A stretch of 64,000 nt of DNA from an uncultured Eubacteriales bacterium (lineage in GTDB: Bacteria > Bacillota > Clostridia > Oscillospirales > Acutalibacteraceae), in the NCBI GenBank assembly GCA_934541115.1, contig CAKTDF010000001.1, positions 1 through 64,000 of the forward strand, in the 5' to 3' direction. How positions within the stretch are numbered: the stretch's first letter is position 1; each line of letters starts with the position of its first letter. Below the pieces are notes generated by a model. The model did no database searches. It worked only from the letters and a program-made list of their open reading frames with translations, and had not been told where the DNA came from. Positions 41,672 to 51,806 of this stretch are shown in pieces. A program made the position numbers and the translations under genes.

Positions 41672-42562
41672 ATGAAAAAGGTAAAATTCAAAGGTGAAAG
41701 AACGCGGTCAACGCTGATTATTTCAGCGGCGCTGATTGTTTTTCTTGTTTCAATCTGCACAAATTTCAGAATCGGTTACACGCTCATTGTTGCCGCTGTT
41801 GCGCCCATGGCAACATATGAGCTTATGCACGCCTGCGGCGCAAAAAGCAGACTGCTGTATATCGTTTCATGCGCCGTGAGCGCTTTTTCTGCGTTTTATG
41901 TCAGCTATGATATACCGATAAAGCCTGTTGGCGTATTCGTCAGCTTTTATGCATTGCTCCTTTTGTTTTTTGCTGTTATTTTCAACAAACAGATAAAGTA
42001 CATAGATTCGGTCGTTGCGCTTTTTGCTTCCGTTGCGATTCCGTATTCATTTACCTGTTTTATAAGACTCAACGACATCTCAAAGCTTGCTCCGGAAAAG
42101 CTGACGCATCATGAAGGAGCGTTCCTTGTTATGCTTGCGTTCTCCTGTTCATGGGCAACCGATATTTTTGCCTTTCTCGTCGGCAGAAAAATCGGCAAGC
42201 ACAAAATGACCCCGAATATCAGTCCCAAAAAGTCCTTTGAGGGCGCAGTTTTCGGAACGCTTATCACCGCAGCGGTAAATGTACTTTTGCTTTTCTGCTA
42301 TTGCGTCGGAACAAAAAAGCTTGGCTATCATGCGTTTTTTGGAGAAAGCGCAATGAAGTATCTTTATATAATACCCATTTCCTGCGCACTTTCGGTTGTC
42401 AGCATGTTCGGCGATCTTGCCGCCTCTGTGCTCAAACGCAATGTGGGAATCAAGGATTACAGCAATCTTCTTCCCGGGCACGGAGGAATAATGGACAGAT
42501 TTGACAGCAGTCTGTTCGTGCTTCCGGTGCTTTACGGAATTTACGCATTGATTTACGCTTAA
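41672..42562 (+). CDS. cdsA: Phosphatidate cytidylyltransferase
   Basis: A 296-aa multi-pass membrane enzyme making CDP-diacylglycerol from phosphatidic acid and CTP. The C-terminal signature KRNVGIKDYSNLLPGHGGIM with DRFDS is intact, as is NISPKKSFEGAVFG on the catalytic face. About eight membrane segments are expected. 46 bases after uppS, 16 before dxr. Confidence 0.93.
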   Translation: MKKVKFKGERTRSTLIISAALIVFLVSICTNFRIGYTLIVAAVAPMATYELMHACGAKSRLLYIVSCAVSAFSAFYVSYDIPIKPVGVFVSFYALLLLFFAVIFNKQIKYIDSVVALFASVAIPYSFTCFIRLNDISKLAPEKLTHHEGAFLVMLAFSCSWATDIFAFLVGRKIGKHKMTPNISPKKSFEGAVFGTLITAAVNVLLLFCYCVGTKKLGYHAFFGESAMKYLYIIPISCALSVVSMFGDLAASVLKRNVGIKDYSNLLPGHGGIMDRFDSSLFVLPVLYGIYALIYA

Positions 42563-42578
42563 AGAGGATGAATGAAAA

Positions 42579-43727
42579 ATGACTGAAAAACTCTCAATTC
42601 TCGGTTCAACCGGTTCAATTGGTACTCAGGCGCTTGATGTCTGCGAAAAGACCGGGACAGAGGTCACCGCACTCACGGCAGGCAGAAATTATGAATTACT
42701 CGAAAAGCAAGCGAGGAAGTATCGCCCCAGAATGGTTGCTCTTGCAGACGAAAATGCAGCCGCCGAGCTCAAGGTTCGGCTTTCAGACACCGGCATAAAG
42801 GTGCTTGCAGGAGTAAAGGGTGTTTGCGAATGCGCCGCTGAGACGTCGGCAGACACTGTGCTCAACGGAATTGTGGGAATGGCAGGTCTTGAACCCACGC
42901 TTTGCGCATTAAACGCAAAAAAGAGCCTTGCCCTTGCCAACAAAGAGACTCTTGTTGCGGGTGGCAGCCTTGTTACCCGCACGGCAAAGGAAAATAAAAT
43001 TAAAATCCTGCCCGTTGACAGTGAGCACAGCGCAATTTTTCAGTGTCTTCAGGGTATGAATAAAAAGAATGAGCTTAAATCAATAATACTAACGGCGTCG
43101 GGAGGTCCTTTCTTCGGCAAAACGAGGGAAGAGCTTAAAGATGTTACGGTTGCCCAGGCTCTCAGACATCCTAACTGGAGCATGGGAGCCAAAATAACAA
43201 TTGACAGCGCCACCATGATGAACAAAGGGCTGGAGCTGATTGAGGCGGTTTGGCTTTTTGACGTTCTGCCGTCAGAGGTCAGAATTGTTGTTCACCGCGA
43301 GAGCGTTGTTCATTCGCTCATTGAATATGTTGACAATTCCGTGATAGCTCAGCTCGGTGTTCCCGATATGCGGATACCCATTCAGTATGCGCTGACCTAT
43401 CCGGCAAGAATGCCGTCTCCGGTCAAGCGACTTTCGCTTGCGGATTACGGCACGCTGACTTTCCGTGAGCCGGATTATGACACATTCAGATGCATTAATA
43501 TTTGCCGTTCGGCTATTGAAAAGGGCGGGCTTTATCCGGCAATAGCAAACGGGGCAAACGAAAAGGCAAACGAGCTTTTCAGAAACGGCAGCATAGGCTT
43601 TCTTCAAATTGCCGAGCTCGTGGGTCTTGCGCTCGAAAACGGCGTTTCAAAAGAAAATTATACGCTTTCAGATGTCCTTGAGGCAGACCAAGCCGCAAGA
43701 GACTTTGTTGAAAGCAAAGTTAGGTGA
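42579..43727 (+). CDS. dxr: 1-deoxy-D-xylulose 5-phosphate reductoisomerase
   Basis: A 382-aa NADPH enzyme, the second step of the MEP isoprenoid pathway and target of fosmidomycin. LSILGSTGSIGTQALDV is the Rossmann loop. PVDSEHSAIFQCLQG holds metal ligands, LTASGGPFF the phosphate loop, and HPNWSMGAKITIDSATMMNK the flexible active-site region. Cotranscribed with cdsA. The next gene starts five bases after its stop. Confidence 0.96.
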   Translation: MTEKLSILGSTGSIGTQALDVCEKTGTEVTALTAGRNYELLEKQARKYRPRMVALADENAAAELKVRLSDTGIKVLAGVKGVCECAAETSADTVLNGIVGMAGLEPTLCALNAKKSLALANKETLVAGGSLVTRTAKENKIKILPVDSEHSAIFQCLQGMNKKNELKSIILTASGGPFFGKTREELKDVTVAQALRHPNWSMGAKITIDSATMMNKGLELIEAVWLFDVLPSEVRIVVHRESVVHSLIEYVDNSVIAQLGVPDMRIPIQYALTYPARMPSPVKRLSLADYGTLTFREPDYDTFRCINICRSAIEKGGLYPAIANGANEKANELFRNGSIGFLQIAELVGLALENGVSKENYTLSDVLEADQAARDFVESKVR

Positions 43728-43731
43728 TATA

Positions 43732-45060
43732 ATGAGTTTTAATCTGCTGGCTACTTTTTCACAGATCTGGGGCAAGGCGTGGCCTATTGTTGTGGCTATT
43801 CTCTTTTTCGGTCTTATAATTTTTATCCATGAATTCGGTCACTTTATTTTTGCAAAGCTTTTCAAGGTCAAGGTCAACGAGTTTGCGCTCGGAATGGGAC
43901 CGACTATCTTGAAAAAGCAGGGCAAGGCGACAAAATATGCGTTGCGGCTTTTTCCTATCGGAGGCTTTGTCAGCATGGAGGGTGAGGACGAAAGCAGCGA
44001 CGACGAGGGCGCTTTTTGCAACAAAAAGCTTTGGCAGCGAATGATAATCACAGCCGCCGGTGCAACGTTCAACATTATCCTTGGCGTTCTCATTTGTGTT
44101 CTCATCGTTGCCGGCGTTGGCTCGGGACAAAAAGATGTTCTTGTTGGAACAAACACGATTTCTCAGTTCTATCAGGGCGCTGTCAGCAACGGAGACGGCG
44201 GACTCAAACAGGGCGACAAAATTTTAAAGATCGATTCAAAGCGTGTATACTCGGATTATGACATCAGTTTTCTTATGCAGCGCAACAACACGGGGGTTTA
44301 TTCCTTTGTTGTTGAACGTGACGGAGAAAAGATTGAGCTGCCGGAGGTTCACTTTGGGGTGAGAACCGGCGGGAACTTTTCATATGATGAAAACTGCGTT
44401 ATTTCTTCCGTCAGCTCAAAGCTCAAAAAAGCCGGACTCAAGGACGGAGATCAGATTACCGCCGTCAACGGCGTCAAAATCAAGACAAACAAAGAGCTTA
44501 TGGAGGAAATAGGCAAGGATACCGATTATACGATAGATTTTACTTTCCTTCGCGACGGAAGCGAGCAGACGGTGAGCGGAGTAAAAATGGCGACGGTTAC
44601 CGTTTTTGATTTTTCCGTCTTGGGCGTTGACCGAACCGTCGGAAATGTAATAGGCGGAGCGTTCAAATATGCTGCGTCAATGTCAAGAATGGTATATCTC
44701 AGCCTTTTTGATCTCATTCGCGGCAGATACGGAATCAACGAGCTTGCAGGTCCCATCGGAACTGTTTCAGTCATTGCGGACGTTGCCGAACAGAGCGTTC
44801 AAAGCGCAGACTGGAGCTCAATGCTCATGATCATGGCGCTCATCACAATAAATATCGGTCTTTTCAATCTTCTTCCGATACCTGCGCTTGACGGAGGCAG
44901 ACTGTTCTTTATGTTCGTTGAGCTTATTACAAGAAGAAAGATTCCGCCGAAATATGAAAATTGGATTCATGCCGCCGGACTTATTCTCTTGCTTATCTTT
45001 ATGGTGGTTATCTCTGCGAGCGATTTGTGGAAGTGGATCTCCGGCATAGGATTTATGTAA
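43732..45060 (+). CDS. rseP: Site-2 intramembrane protease RseP/RasP
   Basis: A 442-aa zinc protease that cuts membrane-embedded substrates such as anti-sigma factors and signal peptide remnants. FIHEFGHFIFAKLF has the HExxH (HEFGH) zinc motif, and GMGPTILKKQGKATKYALRL follows. Two PDZ-like segments lie at about 145-330 (AVSNGDGGLKQGDKILKI and KKAGLKDGDQITAVNG). NLLPIPALDGGRLFF supplies the third ligand. The ATG at 43732, right after the dxr stop, replaces a longer overlapping ORF. RBS AGGTGATA overlaps the dxr end. Confidence 0.94.
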   Translation: MSFNLLATFSQIWGKAWPIVVAILFFGLIIFIHEFGHFIFAKLFKVKVNEFALGMGPTILKKQGKATKYALRLFPIGGFVSMEGEDESSDDEGAFCNKKLWQRMIITAAGATFNIILGVLICVLIVAGVGSGQKDVLVGTNTISQFYQGAVSNGDGGLKQGDKILKIDSKRVYSDYDISFLMQRNNTGVYSFVVERDGEKIELPEVHFGVRTGGNFSYDENCVISSVSSKLKKAGLKDGDQITAVNGVKIKTNKELMEEIGKDTDYTIDFTFLRDGSEQTVSGVKMATVTVFDFSVLGVDRTVGNVIGGAFKYAASMSRMVYLSLFDLIRGRYGINELAGPIGTVSVIADVAEQSVQSADWSSMLMIMALITINIGLFNLLPIPALDGGRLFFMFVELITRRKIPPKYENWIHAAGLILLLIFMVVISASDLWKWISGIGFM

Positions 45061-45302
45061 GGAAAAGGTGACCGGGTCGAACTCAATACGCTTACCCGGT
45101 TTGTCAGCATTTTTGTAAAGTTTTAAGGCAATGCCGCACATTGCGGTATGTGGATTGTGCAGTAAGATTTTTCGTTACGGTGTACAAAAATGCCGCTTGC
45201 CCATGCAAGTCAAGAGCTTTTGTGCAGCATAACAGATACAGATTCAAAAAAGGCGTGCGCCTCAATTTGCAGGGTGCTGCCTTAAAGACAGACGGTGTTC
45301 CT
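45061..45302. other. Gap between rseP and ispG with repeat remnant
   Basis: No gene is assigned. GTCGAACTCAATACG (about 45076-45090), read on the other strand, matches the CGCATTGAGTTCGAC part of the repeats near 40300. It is probably a decayed copy of the same family. Confidence 0.45.
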
Positions 45303-46355
45303 ATGATTGAAAGAAGAAAAACAAAAAAGATAAAGCTCGGCAATATTTTTATCGGCGGAGACAGTCCTGTTACCGTTCAGTCTATGCTGAATGTTGAAGC
45401 TCATGACGCAAAGGGCAACGTTGAACAGGCAAAGAAACTTGAACAGGTGGGCTGTGAAATTATCCGCGCCGCCGTGCCTGACCTTGAAGCGGTTAAAACG
45501 ATTGCGGCGCTGAAAGAGAATATAAGCATTCCCGTTGTTGCAGATATTCATTTTAATTATAAAATTGCGCTTGAATGCGTGGCAGCGGGCGTTGACAAGG
45601 TGAGAATCAACCCCGGCAACATCGGAGCGGACGAAAATGTTCGCGCAGTTGCAAAAAAGTGCCGCGAAAACGGTGTGCCGATTCGTATAGGAGTCAACTC
45701 GGGTTCGGTTGAAAAGCACATTCTTGAAAAATACGGTGCACCCACTGCGCAGGCTATGGCGGAAAGTGCAATGTACCATGTCTCCTTGCTTGAAAAGTTT
45801 GATTTTGACGATATAGTTATTTCAATCAAATCTTCAAATGTTCAGACAATGATAGAGGCGTATAAATTGGTTGCGGGCATGTGCAGCTATCCGCTGCACC
45901 TCGGAGTTACCGAGGCGGGCACTCAAAGAATGGGCATGCTCAAGTCCGCTGTCGGAATCGGCTCGCTTTTGACGGGAGGAATAGGGGATACTATCCGCGT
46001 TTCTCTCACAGCCGACCCGCAGGAGGAAGTGTATGCCGGACTTGATATTCTCAAAGCTGCCGGACTCAGAAACGACACTCCGACTCTCGTTTCCTGCCCC
46101 ACCTGCGGCAGAACAAAAATCGACCTCATAGCTCTTGCCGGAGAGGTTGAAGAAAAACTGCGCACTGTAAAAAAGCCGATTACGGTGGCAGTCATGGGCT
46201 GCGTTGTCAACGGACCCGGAGAGGCAAGAGAAGCCGACGTCGGAATTGCCGGCGGAGACGGCTGCGGTCTTGTTTTCAAGCATGGCGAAATAATCAAAAA
46301 GGTGAGCGAGGACAGACTCGTTGACGAGCTGATGAAAGAAATAGAAGAAATATAA
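45303..46355 (+). CDS. ispG: 4-hydroxy-3-methylbut-2-enyl diphosphate synthase
   Basis: A 350-aa [4Fe-4S] enzyme of the MEP pathway that reduces MEcPP to HMBPP. The TIM-barrel half has VTVQSMLNVEAHD, PVVADIHFNYKIAL and RINPGNIG. The cluster half has SCPTCGRTKIDL and VMGCVVNGPGEAREADVGIA with the conserved Cys ligands. ATG 45303 is taken because the family begins (R)RKT..I.(V/L)G; the longer ORF upstream covers the repeat remnant. Eleven bases separate it from polC. Confidence 0.95.
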   Translation: MIERRKTKKIKLGNIFIGGDSPVTVQSMLNVEAHDAKGNVEQAKKLEQVGCEIIRAAVPDLEAVKTIAALKENISIPVVADIHFNYKIALECVAAGVDKVRINPGNIGADENVRAVAKKCRENGVPIRIGVNSGSVEKHILEKYGAPTAQAMAESAMYHVSLLEKFDFDDIVISIKSSNVQTMIEAYKLVAGMCSYPLHLGVTEAGTQRMGMLKSAVGIGSLLTGGIGDTIRVSLTADPQEEVYAGLDILKAAGLRNDTPTLVSCPTCGRTKIDLIALAGEVEEKLRTVKKPITVAVMGCVVNGPGEAREADVGIAGGDGCGLVFKHGEIIKKVSEDRLVDELMKEIEEI

Positions 46356-46366
46356 GGATACAAAGA

Positions 46367-49300
46367 ATGAGTAACAGTTTTACATCTCTTTTCGGCGAGC
46401 TTGCCGGAAATGAAAAAGCAGCCGAGCTGTTCGCCGAAAGCAGCGTAAGCAACATACGAATCTACAAAGAGAGCAGGAAAATGGAGCTGGAGCTTTTGTT
46501 TTCTGCTCTTGTCTCGCATAGAGAGATTTCTTATGCCGAAGAGGAGCTGAAGAGGAGACTCTCGCTTGAAAGCGTTGTAATTATCCCGAAAATGCCGCCG
46601 GAGCTTTTTTCAGAGGGATACTTTTCTTCTCTTGTGTATGCGGTCAACTCGTCAATTGCGGCGAGCAACGGTTTTTTTACGGGTGCTGCTGCGTCTTTTG
46701 ACGGAACAACACTCCATGTTACACTAACTCACGGCGGCAAGAGCATTCTTGAAAGTTGCGGCTGCGGCAGCTTTATGGAAAGGCTTATAGGTGAGCAATT
46801 CGGCAGAAAGGTCAGCGTTGAATTTATCGGGGAGGATCCGACAATTGAAGATGAATCATACGCTGCCATGATTCGCACAGCTGAGGACGAGAATATGCGC
46901 TCAAAGGGTATTGACCCGGATGAGGTTCGCGCTGCGGCAACAAAACCGAAAGAGCATAAAATCATTGAGGGCATTCCGCTCTATTTTGAAACTGCTCACC
47001 CGGTGCTCGGAACAAGAATCACAAAAAAGCCGCGCCCCCTTTCGGAAATCAGCATTGAAGACGGTTCGTGCGTTGTTTGGGGCGATGTTTTCGGTCTTGA
47101 GGTGCGCGAAACGCGCGACGGACGCAGCAACATTGTGACGTTCAATATCACCGACCGTACATATGCCTATACCTGCAAGATTTTTGAAAAAAAGGATTAC
47201 TGTGCCCATATACTTGAAAAGGTCTCGGACGGCGCAACGCTGCTTATCCGTGGAGACCTGACTTTTGATAAATTCTCGGGTGAGACCGTGATAACGCCGA
47301 GAGCAATTTCAACGATTGAAAAAATACCGCCGATTGACGATGCAGAGGAAAAGCGCGTTGAACTCCATCTTCACACAAAAATGTCAATGATGGACGGTCT
47401 GACGGACGCAAAGCTCCTTGTCAAGCGTGCAATTGCGTGGGGACACAAGGCGATTGCCATAACAGACCACGGCGTTGTTCAGGCATTCCCCGAGGCGATT
47501 GCCGCCGCGTCCGGCAAAATCAAGGTCATTCTCGGCATGGAGGGATACTTCCTCAACGATGATGAGCGCGACTTTGACTCATGGAAAAAAGAAAAGAAAG
47601 GCAAGTATTTTCACCAGATAATTCTTGCAAGAAACAGTGTTGGACTCAAGAATCTTTACAAGCTCATTTCGCTTTCAAACGTCAAGTATTTTCATCGCAA
47701 GCCAATCATACCCAAAAGCGAGCTTATGAAGTATCGCGAGGGTCTTATAATCGGCAGTGCATGTGAAGCCGGAGAGCTTTACAGAGCTATTGCAACCGGC
47801 GAAAGTGAAGAGACGATAATGAAGATCGCCTCGTTTTATGATTACCTTGAAATACAGCCCTGCGGTAATAACCGCTATATGATAGACAGCGAAAAATTCC
47901 CGAATGTCAACAGCATTGAGGACATTCAGGACCTGAACCGAAAGGTGGTTCAGGTTGCAGACGCGCTCGGAAAAATGACGGTTGCAACCTGCGACGTTCA
48001 TTTCATTGACCCCGAGGACAGCATTTTCAGAGCTATCCTCATGGCAGGTCAGGGTTTTGCGGACGCAGACAAACAGGCTCCGCTCTTTTTCCGCAACACA
48101 AAGGATATGCTCGCCGAATTTGATTATCTCGGTGAGGAGACGGCAAAAGAGGTCGTTATAACAAATCCCGGCATAATTGCCGATATGATCGAGGAGCTGA
48201 CGCCGATTCCAAGCGGAAACTATCCTCCCTCGCTTGAGGGTGCCGATGATGAGCTGAAACGCCTTTGCTGGGAAAAAACCAAACGCCTTTACGGCGATCC
48301 CGTTCCGGAATATGTTGCCTCGCGTTTGACAAGGGAGCTTGACTCAATAATAAAACACGGTTTCGGCGTTCTTTATATGATTGCGCAAAAGCTGGTCAAG
48401 AACTCCGAGGATCACGGCTATTATGTAGGTTCGCGTGGCTCCGTCGGCTCGTCTTATGTTGCAAATGCATCGGGTATTTCAGAGGTCAATCCGCTTGCAC
48501 CCCATTACCGCTGCCCCAAATGCTGCCACACGGAGTTTTTCCTCCACGGTGAGGTCGGTTCGGGTTATGACCTGCCGCCGAAGGACTGCCCGGAATGCGG
48601 TACGGCTATGGAACGTGACGGTCATGATATTCCGTTTGAAACTTTCCTTGGCTTCAAGGGTGATAAAAGCCCTGATATCGACCTCAATTTCTCCGGCGAT
48701 TATCAGTCAAGAGCACATAAATACACCGAAGAGCTTTTCGGCTCCTCGCATGTTTTCAAAGCGGGAACTATAGCAACCGTTGCAGACAAAACCGCGTTCG
48801 GCTTTGTCAGAAAATACCTCGACGAGCATGACAGAAAGGTATCAAGGGCTGAGGAATCCCGTCTTACGATAGGCTGCACCGGGGTCAAACGCACAACAGG
48901 TCAGCACCCGGGCGGCATGGTTGTTGTTCCGAACGCTTTTGAGGCGGAGGACTTTACCCCGGTTCAGTATCCCTCCGATGATTCGAGCAAGGGACAGACA
49001 ACAACTCACTTTGACTTCCATGCGCTTCACGATACGATTCTGAAGCTTGATAACCTCGGTCACGATGTTCCCACACTTTACAAGCATCTGGAGGACTTGA
49101 CCGGAAAATCGGTTATGGAAACGGATATCTGCGACCCGAAGATTTATGAAATGCTCACGAGTCCGGCGCCGCTCGGCGTCACTGCCGAGGACATTGACTG
49201 TCCGACGGGAACGCTGACGATTCCGGAGATGGGCACGCCATTTGTTATTCAAATGCTGCTTGACGCACAGCCGAAGAACTTTTCAGACCTTTTGCAGATT

Positions 49301-50125
49301 TCCGGTCTGTCTCACGGAACGGACGTTTGGCTGGGCAACGCGCAGGACCTCATCAAAAACGGAACCTGCACAATTTCAGAGGTTATCGGTACCCGTGACA
49401 GCATCATGGTTTATCTCATGCACAAGGGGCTTGAACCGAGCCATGCATTTAAAATTATGGAAACCGTTCGTAAAGGCCTGATTGCAAAAGGAAAGGTTTC
49501 TATGGAAGTTTGGGAGGGCATGGAAAAGGACATGCGCGAGCACAACGTTCCGGAATGGTACATAAAGTCCTGCTATAAAATCAAATACATGTTCCCGAAA
49601 GCGCATGCCGCCGCATATGTCAGCGCTGCTTTGCGCCTCGGCTGGTATAAAATATATACGCCTCTTGAGTATTACGCGGCATTCATGACCGTGCGCGGCG
49701 GAGACATTGACGCTGCCGCCGTTATTGAGGGCAGAGCCGCCGTTAAAAAGAAGATGGCAGAAATCAAAGCCCAGGGAAAATCCGCTGCGCCAAAGGATAT
49801 AAATATGTATCCCGGTTTGCAGGCGGTCAACGAAATGATGGCAAGAGGAATTGAGTTCTTGCCGGTCGATATCTATAAATCAGACGCAACCGTTTATAAA
49901 ATTGAAGACGGAAAGATTCGTATGCCTTTCGGTGCGCTCAGCGGAGTCGGCGAAAACGCTGCGATCGGTCTTGCCGAGGCGAGAAAAAAGGCAGACCACT
50001 TTGTTTCAATTGAGGACTTTGCTTCGGCTGCCGGTGCTTCAAGCTCGGTTATTGAGGCTTTGCGGCAGGTTGGCGCGTTCAAGGACATGCCGGCAACAAG
50101 GCAGATCAGCCTTTTTGAGTTTTAA
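46367..50125 (+). CDS. polC: DNA polymerase III alpha subunit, PolC type, without exonuclease domain
   Basis: A 1252-aa replicative polymerase. The N-terminal domains run about 1-220, then an OB fold (about 225-320, CVVWGDVFGLEVRETRDGRS). The PHP domain starts at about 327 with ELHLHTKMSMMDGL and AITDHGVVQAFPEA. Where the family normally inserts a DEDDh proofreading exonuclease (about 190 residues), GMEGYFLNDDERDFDSWKKE passes straight into FHQIILARNSVGLKNLYKLI. The rest is complete: YVGSRGSVGSS, zinc finger CPKCC...CPECG, catalytic PDIDLNFSGDYQ, GCTGVKRTTGQHPGGM and the C-terminal fingers. Typical PolC is about 1440 aa, which fits loss of just that domain. Confidence 0.95.
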   Translation: MSNSFTSLFGELAGNEKAAELFAESSVSNIRIYKESRKMELELLFSALVSHREISYAEEELKRRLSLESVVIIPKMPPELFSEGYFSSLVYAVNSSIAASNGFFTGAAASFDGTTLHVTLTHGGKSILESCGCGSFMERLIGEQFGRKVSVEFIGEDPTIEDESYAAMIRTAEDENMRSKGIDPDEVRAAATKPKEHKIIEGIPLYFETAHPVLGTRITKKPRPLSEISIEDGSCVVWGDVFGLEVRETRDGRSNIVTFNITDRTYAYTCKIFEKKDYCAHILEKVSDGATLLIRGDLTFDKFSGETVITPRAISTIEKIPPIDDAEEKRVELHLHTKMSMMDGLTDAKLLVKRAIAWGHKAIAITDHGVVQAFPEAIAAASGKIKVILGMEGYFLNDDERDFDSWKKEKKGKYFHQIILARNSVGLKNLYKLISLSNVKYFHRKPIIPKSELMKYREGLIIGSACEAGELYRAIATGESEETIMKIASFYDYLEIQPCGNNRYMIDSEKFPNVNSIEDIQDLNRKVVQVADALGKMTVATCDVHFIDPEDSIFRAILMAGQGFADADKQAPLFFRNTKDMLAEFDYLGEETAKEVVITNPGIIADMIEELTPIPSGNYPPSLEGADDELKRLCWEKTKRLYGDPVPEYVASRLTRELDSIIKHGFGVLYMIAQKLVKNSEDHGYYVGSRGSVGSSYVANASGISEVNPLAPHYRCPKCCHTEFFLHGEVGSGYDLPPKDCPECGTAMERDGHDIPFETFLGFKGDKSPDIDLNFSGDYQSRAHKYTEELFGSSHVFKAGTIATVADKTAFGFVRKYLDEHDRKVSRAEESRLTIGCTGVKRTTGQHPGGMVVVPNAFEAEDFTPVQYPSDDSSKGQTTTHFDFHALHDTILKLDNLGHDVPTLYKHLEDLTGKSVMETDICDPKIYEMLTSPAPLGVTAEDIDCPTGTLTIPEMGTPFVIQMLLDAQPKNFSDLLQISGLSHGTDVWLGNAQDLIKNGTCTISEVIGTRDSIMVYLMHKGLEPSHAFKIMETVRKGLIAKGKVSMEVWEGMEKDMREHNVPEWYIKSCYKIKYMFPKAHAAAYVSAALRLGWYKIYTPLEYYAAFMTVRGGDIDAAAVIEGRAAVKKKMAEIKAQGKSAAPKDINMYPGLQAVNEMMARGIEFLPVDIYKSDATVYKIEDGKIRMPFGALSGVGENAAIGLAEARKKADHFVSIEDFASAAGASSSVIEALRQVGAFKDMPATRQISLFEF

Positions 50126-50209
50126 ATAATCGATAAAACACTGCCGTGGCTGCTGCACTGTCTAACATAAAATAAACAAAATCTGACTTTAATCGAGCTA
50201 TGCTTAAAC

Positions 50210-50971
50210 ATGGAGGTGAGCAAAACGGAAATCAAGCTCTGTGACGGCGAAAGGATCGATCCGCTCGGCGGAGGAATTTCAATCGTTGTTTCAAAGGAAC
50301 ACATCTTCGGCACGGACGCCGTTTTGCTCGCAGATTTTTCGGGAATAAAAAAGAGCGATACCGCCTGCGATTTTGGCAGCGGCTGCGGAATAATTCCGCT
50401 TTTGTGGAGCAAAAAGGAGAGCGGCAGTCTGTTTGCCGTTGAGATTCAAAAAAAGGCTTGCTCTCAGCTTGAAAAATCGCTCTTTCTCAATAAGCTTGAA
50501 AACCGCATACAAGTCATTAACTGCGACCTGCGTCAGCTGAAAGGGATTTTGCCGTTTGGAAGCTTTGACCTTGTTACTATGAACCCGCCGTATAAAAAGG
50601 TTGGCGCCGGAATTGAAAGCGTCAGCGAAAGCGACAGGATTGCGCGGCATGAAACAATGTGCGGCATTGACGATTGCTGCGAGGCGGCGTCAAAGCTTTT
50701 GCGTTTTGGCGGCAGGCTCTGCATGTGTCACCGCCCGGAACGGCTGTGCGATGTCATAAGCTCAATGAGAAAATTCGGTATTGAGCCGAAAAGACTGCGT
50801 TTTGTTTCAAAAAACGCAGAGGGCGCGCCGTGGCTGTTTCTCATTGAGGGCAAAAGGGGAGCGAAAAGCTTTCTGAATATTGAAAAGAATCTTTATATTG
50901 AAACACAAGACGGAAAAATGTCGCCTGAGCTTTGCAGAATAATGGGTGACTACGCAAAGGAGAGAACATGA
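50210..50971 (+). CDS. TrmN6-like SAM methyltransferase
   Basis: A 253-aa class I methyltransferase, likely acting on tRNA (tRNA1(Val) A37 N6 group). CDFGSGCGIIPLL is the SAM loop and TMNPPYKK the NPPY catalytic motif of N6-adenine methylases. RLCMCHRPERL and a C-terminal beta-strand pair complete the domain. ATG 50210 has no good site before it, and GGAGGTGAG lies just inside the ORF; no suitable later start exists, so the true start is uncertain. It overlaps rsmI by four bases (ATGA), a pairing known in Firmicutes. Confidence 0.82.
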   Translation: MEVSKTEIKLCDGERIDPLGGGISIVVSKEHIFGTDAVLLADFSGIKKSDTACDFGSGCGIIPLLWSKKESGSLFAVEIQKKACSQLEKSLFLNKLENRIQVINCDLRQLKGILPFGSFDLVTMNPPYKKVGAGIESVSESDRIARHETMCGIDDCCEAASKLLRFGGRLCMCHRPERLCDVISSMRKFGIEPKRLRFVSKNAEGAPWLFLIEGKRGAKSFLNIEKNLYIETQDGKMSPELCRIMGDYAKERT

Positions 50972-51804
50972 GCGGAAAACTTTATATTGTCGGCACTCCC
51001 ATAGGAAATCTCGGGGATATCTCTCGGCGTGCGCTTGAAACGCTCGAGGGCTGCGACTTTATTGCTGCCGAGGACACCCGGGTTACGCTGAAGCTTCTTA
51101 ATCACTTTGAAATAAAAAAGCCGATGATAAGCTACTTTGAGCATAACCGCAGAGAAAAGGGAGAAATCATTGCCGAACGCATTCTTGCAGGCGAGAGCTG
51201 TGCTCTTGTTACGGACGCGGGAATGCCTGCGGTTTCCGATCCGGGTGAGGACCTTGTTGCGCTTTGCCTCGAAAAGGGGATAGACGTCAAGGCAGTTCCC
51301 GGGCCGTCTGCCTTTGTTGCGGCAGCGGCGCTTTCGGGACTTCCCGTCGGCAGATTTACTTTTGAGGGCTTTATCAGCGTGAATAAGCAGAGCCGCCGCG
51401 AGCATCTGGCATCTGTTGCGCATGAAAAGCGAACGATGATTTTTTATGAAGCTCCGCACAAGCTTTCCGCAACGCTCAGAGATCTTTATGAAACGCTCGG
51501 CGACCGTCAAATGGCAATAGTGCGCGAAATCACGAAGATACATGAAGAAGTTATCAGAACAACTCTTGCCTCGGCTGCCGTAAGATACGCCGAAGAACAG
51601 CTCAAAGGAGAGATTGTTCTTGTTATTGAGGGTGAGAAAACAGAGGCTGCCGCTGTCACGCTTGAAGACGCGGCAACGCTTGCAGGCAAATATATTGCCG
51701 AGGGTCTCAGCGCCTCTTTTGCAGCTAAAAAAGCCGCAAAGGAAACAGGACTGAGAAAAGGCGATATCTATGACAGAATCAAATCAGCCGCAGGGGAGGA
51801 ATGA
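50968..51804 (+). CDS. rsmI: 16S rRNA (cytidine1402-2'-O)-methyltransferase
   Basis: A 278-aa tetrapyrrole-methylase-fold enzyme that methylates the 2'-O of C1402 in the decoding centre. LYIVGTPIGNLGDISRRALE, AAEDTRVTLKLLNHF, LVTDAGMPAVSDPGEDLV and AVPGPSAFVAAAALSGLP are the family motifs. The C-terminal GLSASFAAKKAAKETGLRKG is typical. The start overlaps the previous gene and the stop overlaps an ATG of the next. Confidence 0.95.
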   Translation: MSGKLYIVGTPIGNLGDISRRALETLEGCDFIAAEDTRVTLKLLNHFEIKKPMISYFEHNRREKGEIIAERILAGESCALVTDAGMPAVSDPGEDLVALCLEKGIDVKAVPGPSAFVAAAALSGLPVGRFTFEGFISVNKQSRREHLASVAHEKRTMIFYEAPHKLSATLRDLYETLGDRQMAIVREITKIHEEVIRTTLASAAVRYAEEQLKGEIVLVIEGEKTEAAAVTLEDAATLAGKYIAEGLSASFAAKKAAKETGLRKGDIYDRIKSAAGEE

Positions 51805-51806
51805 TC

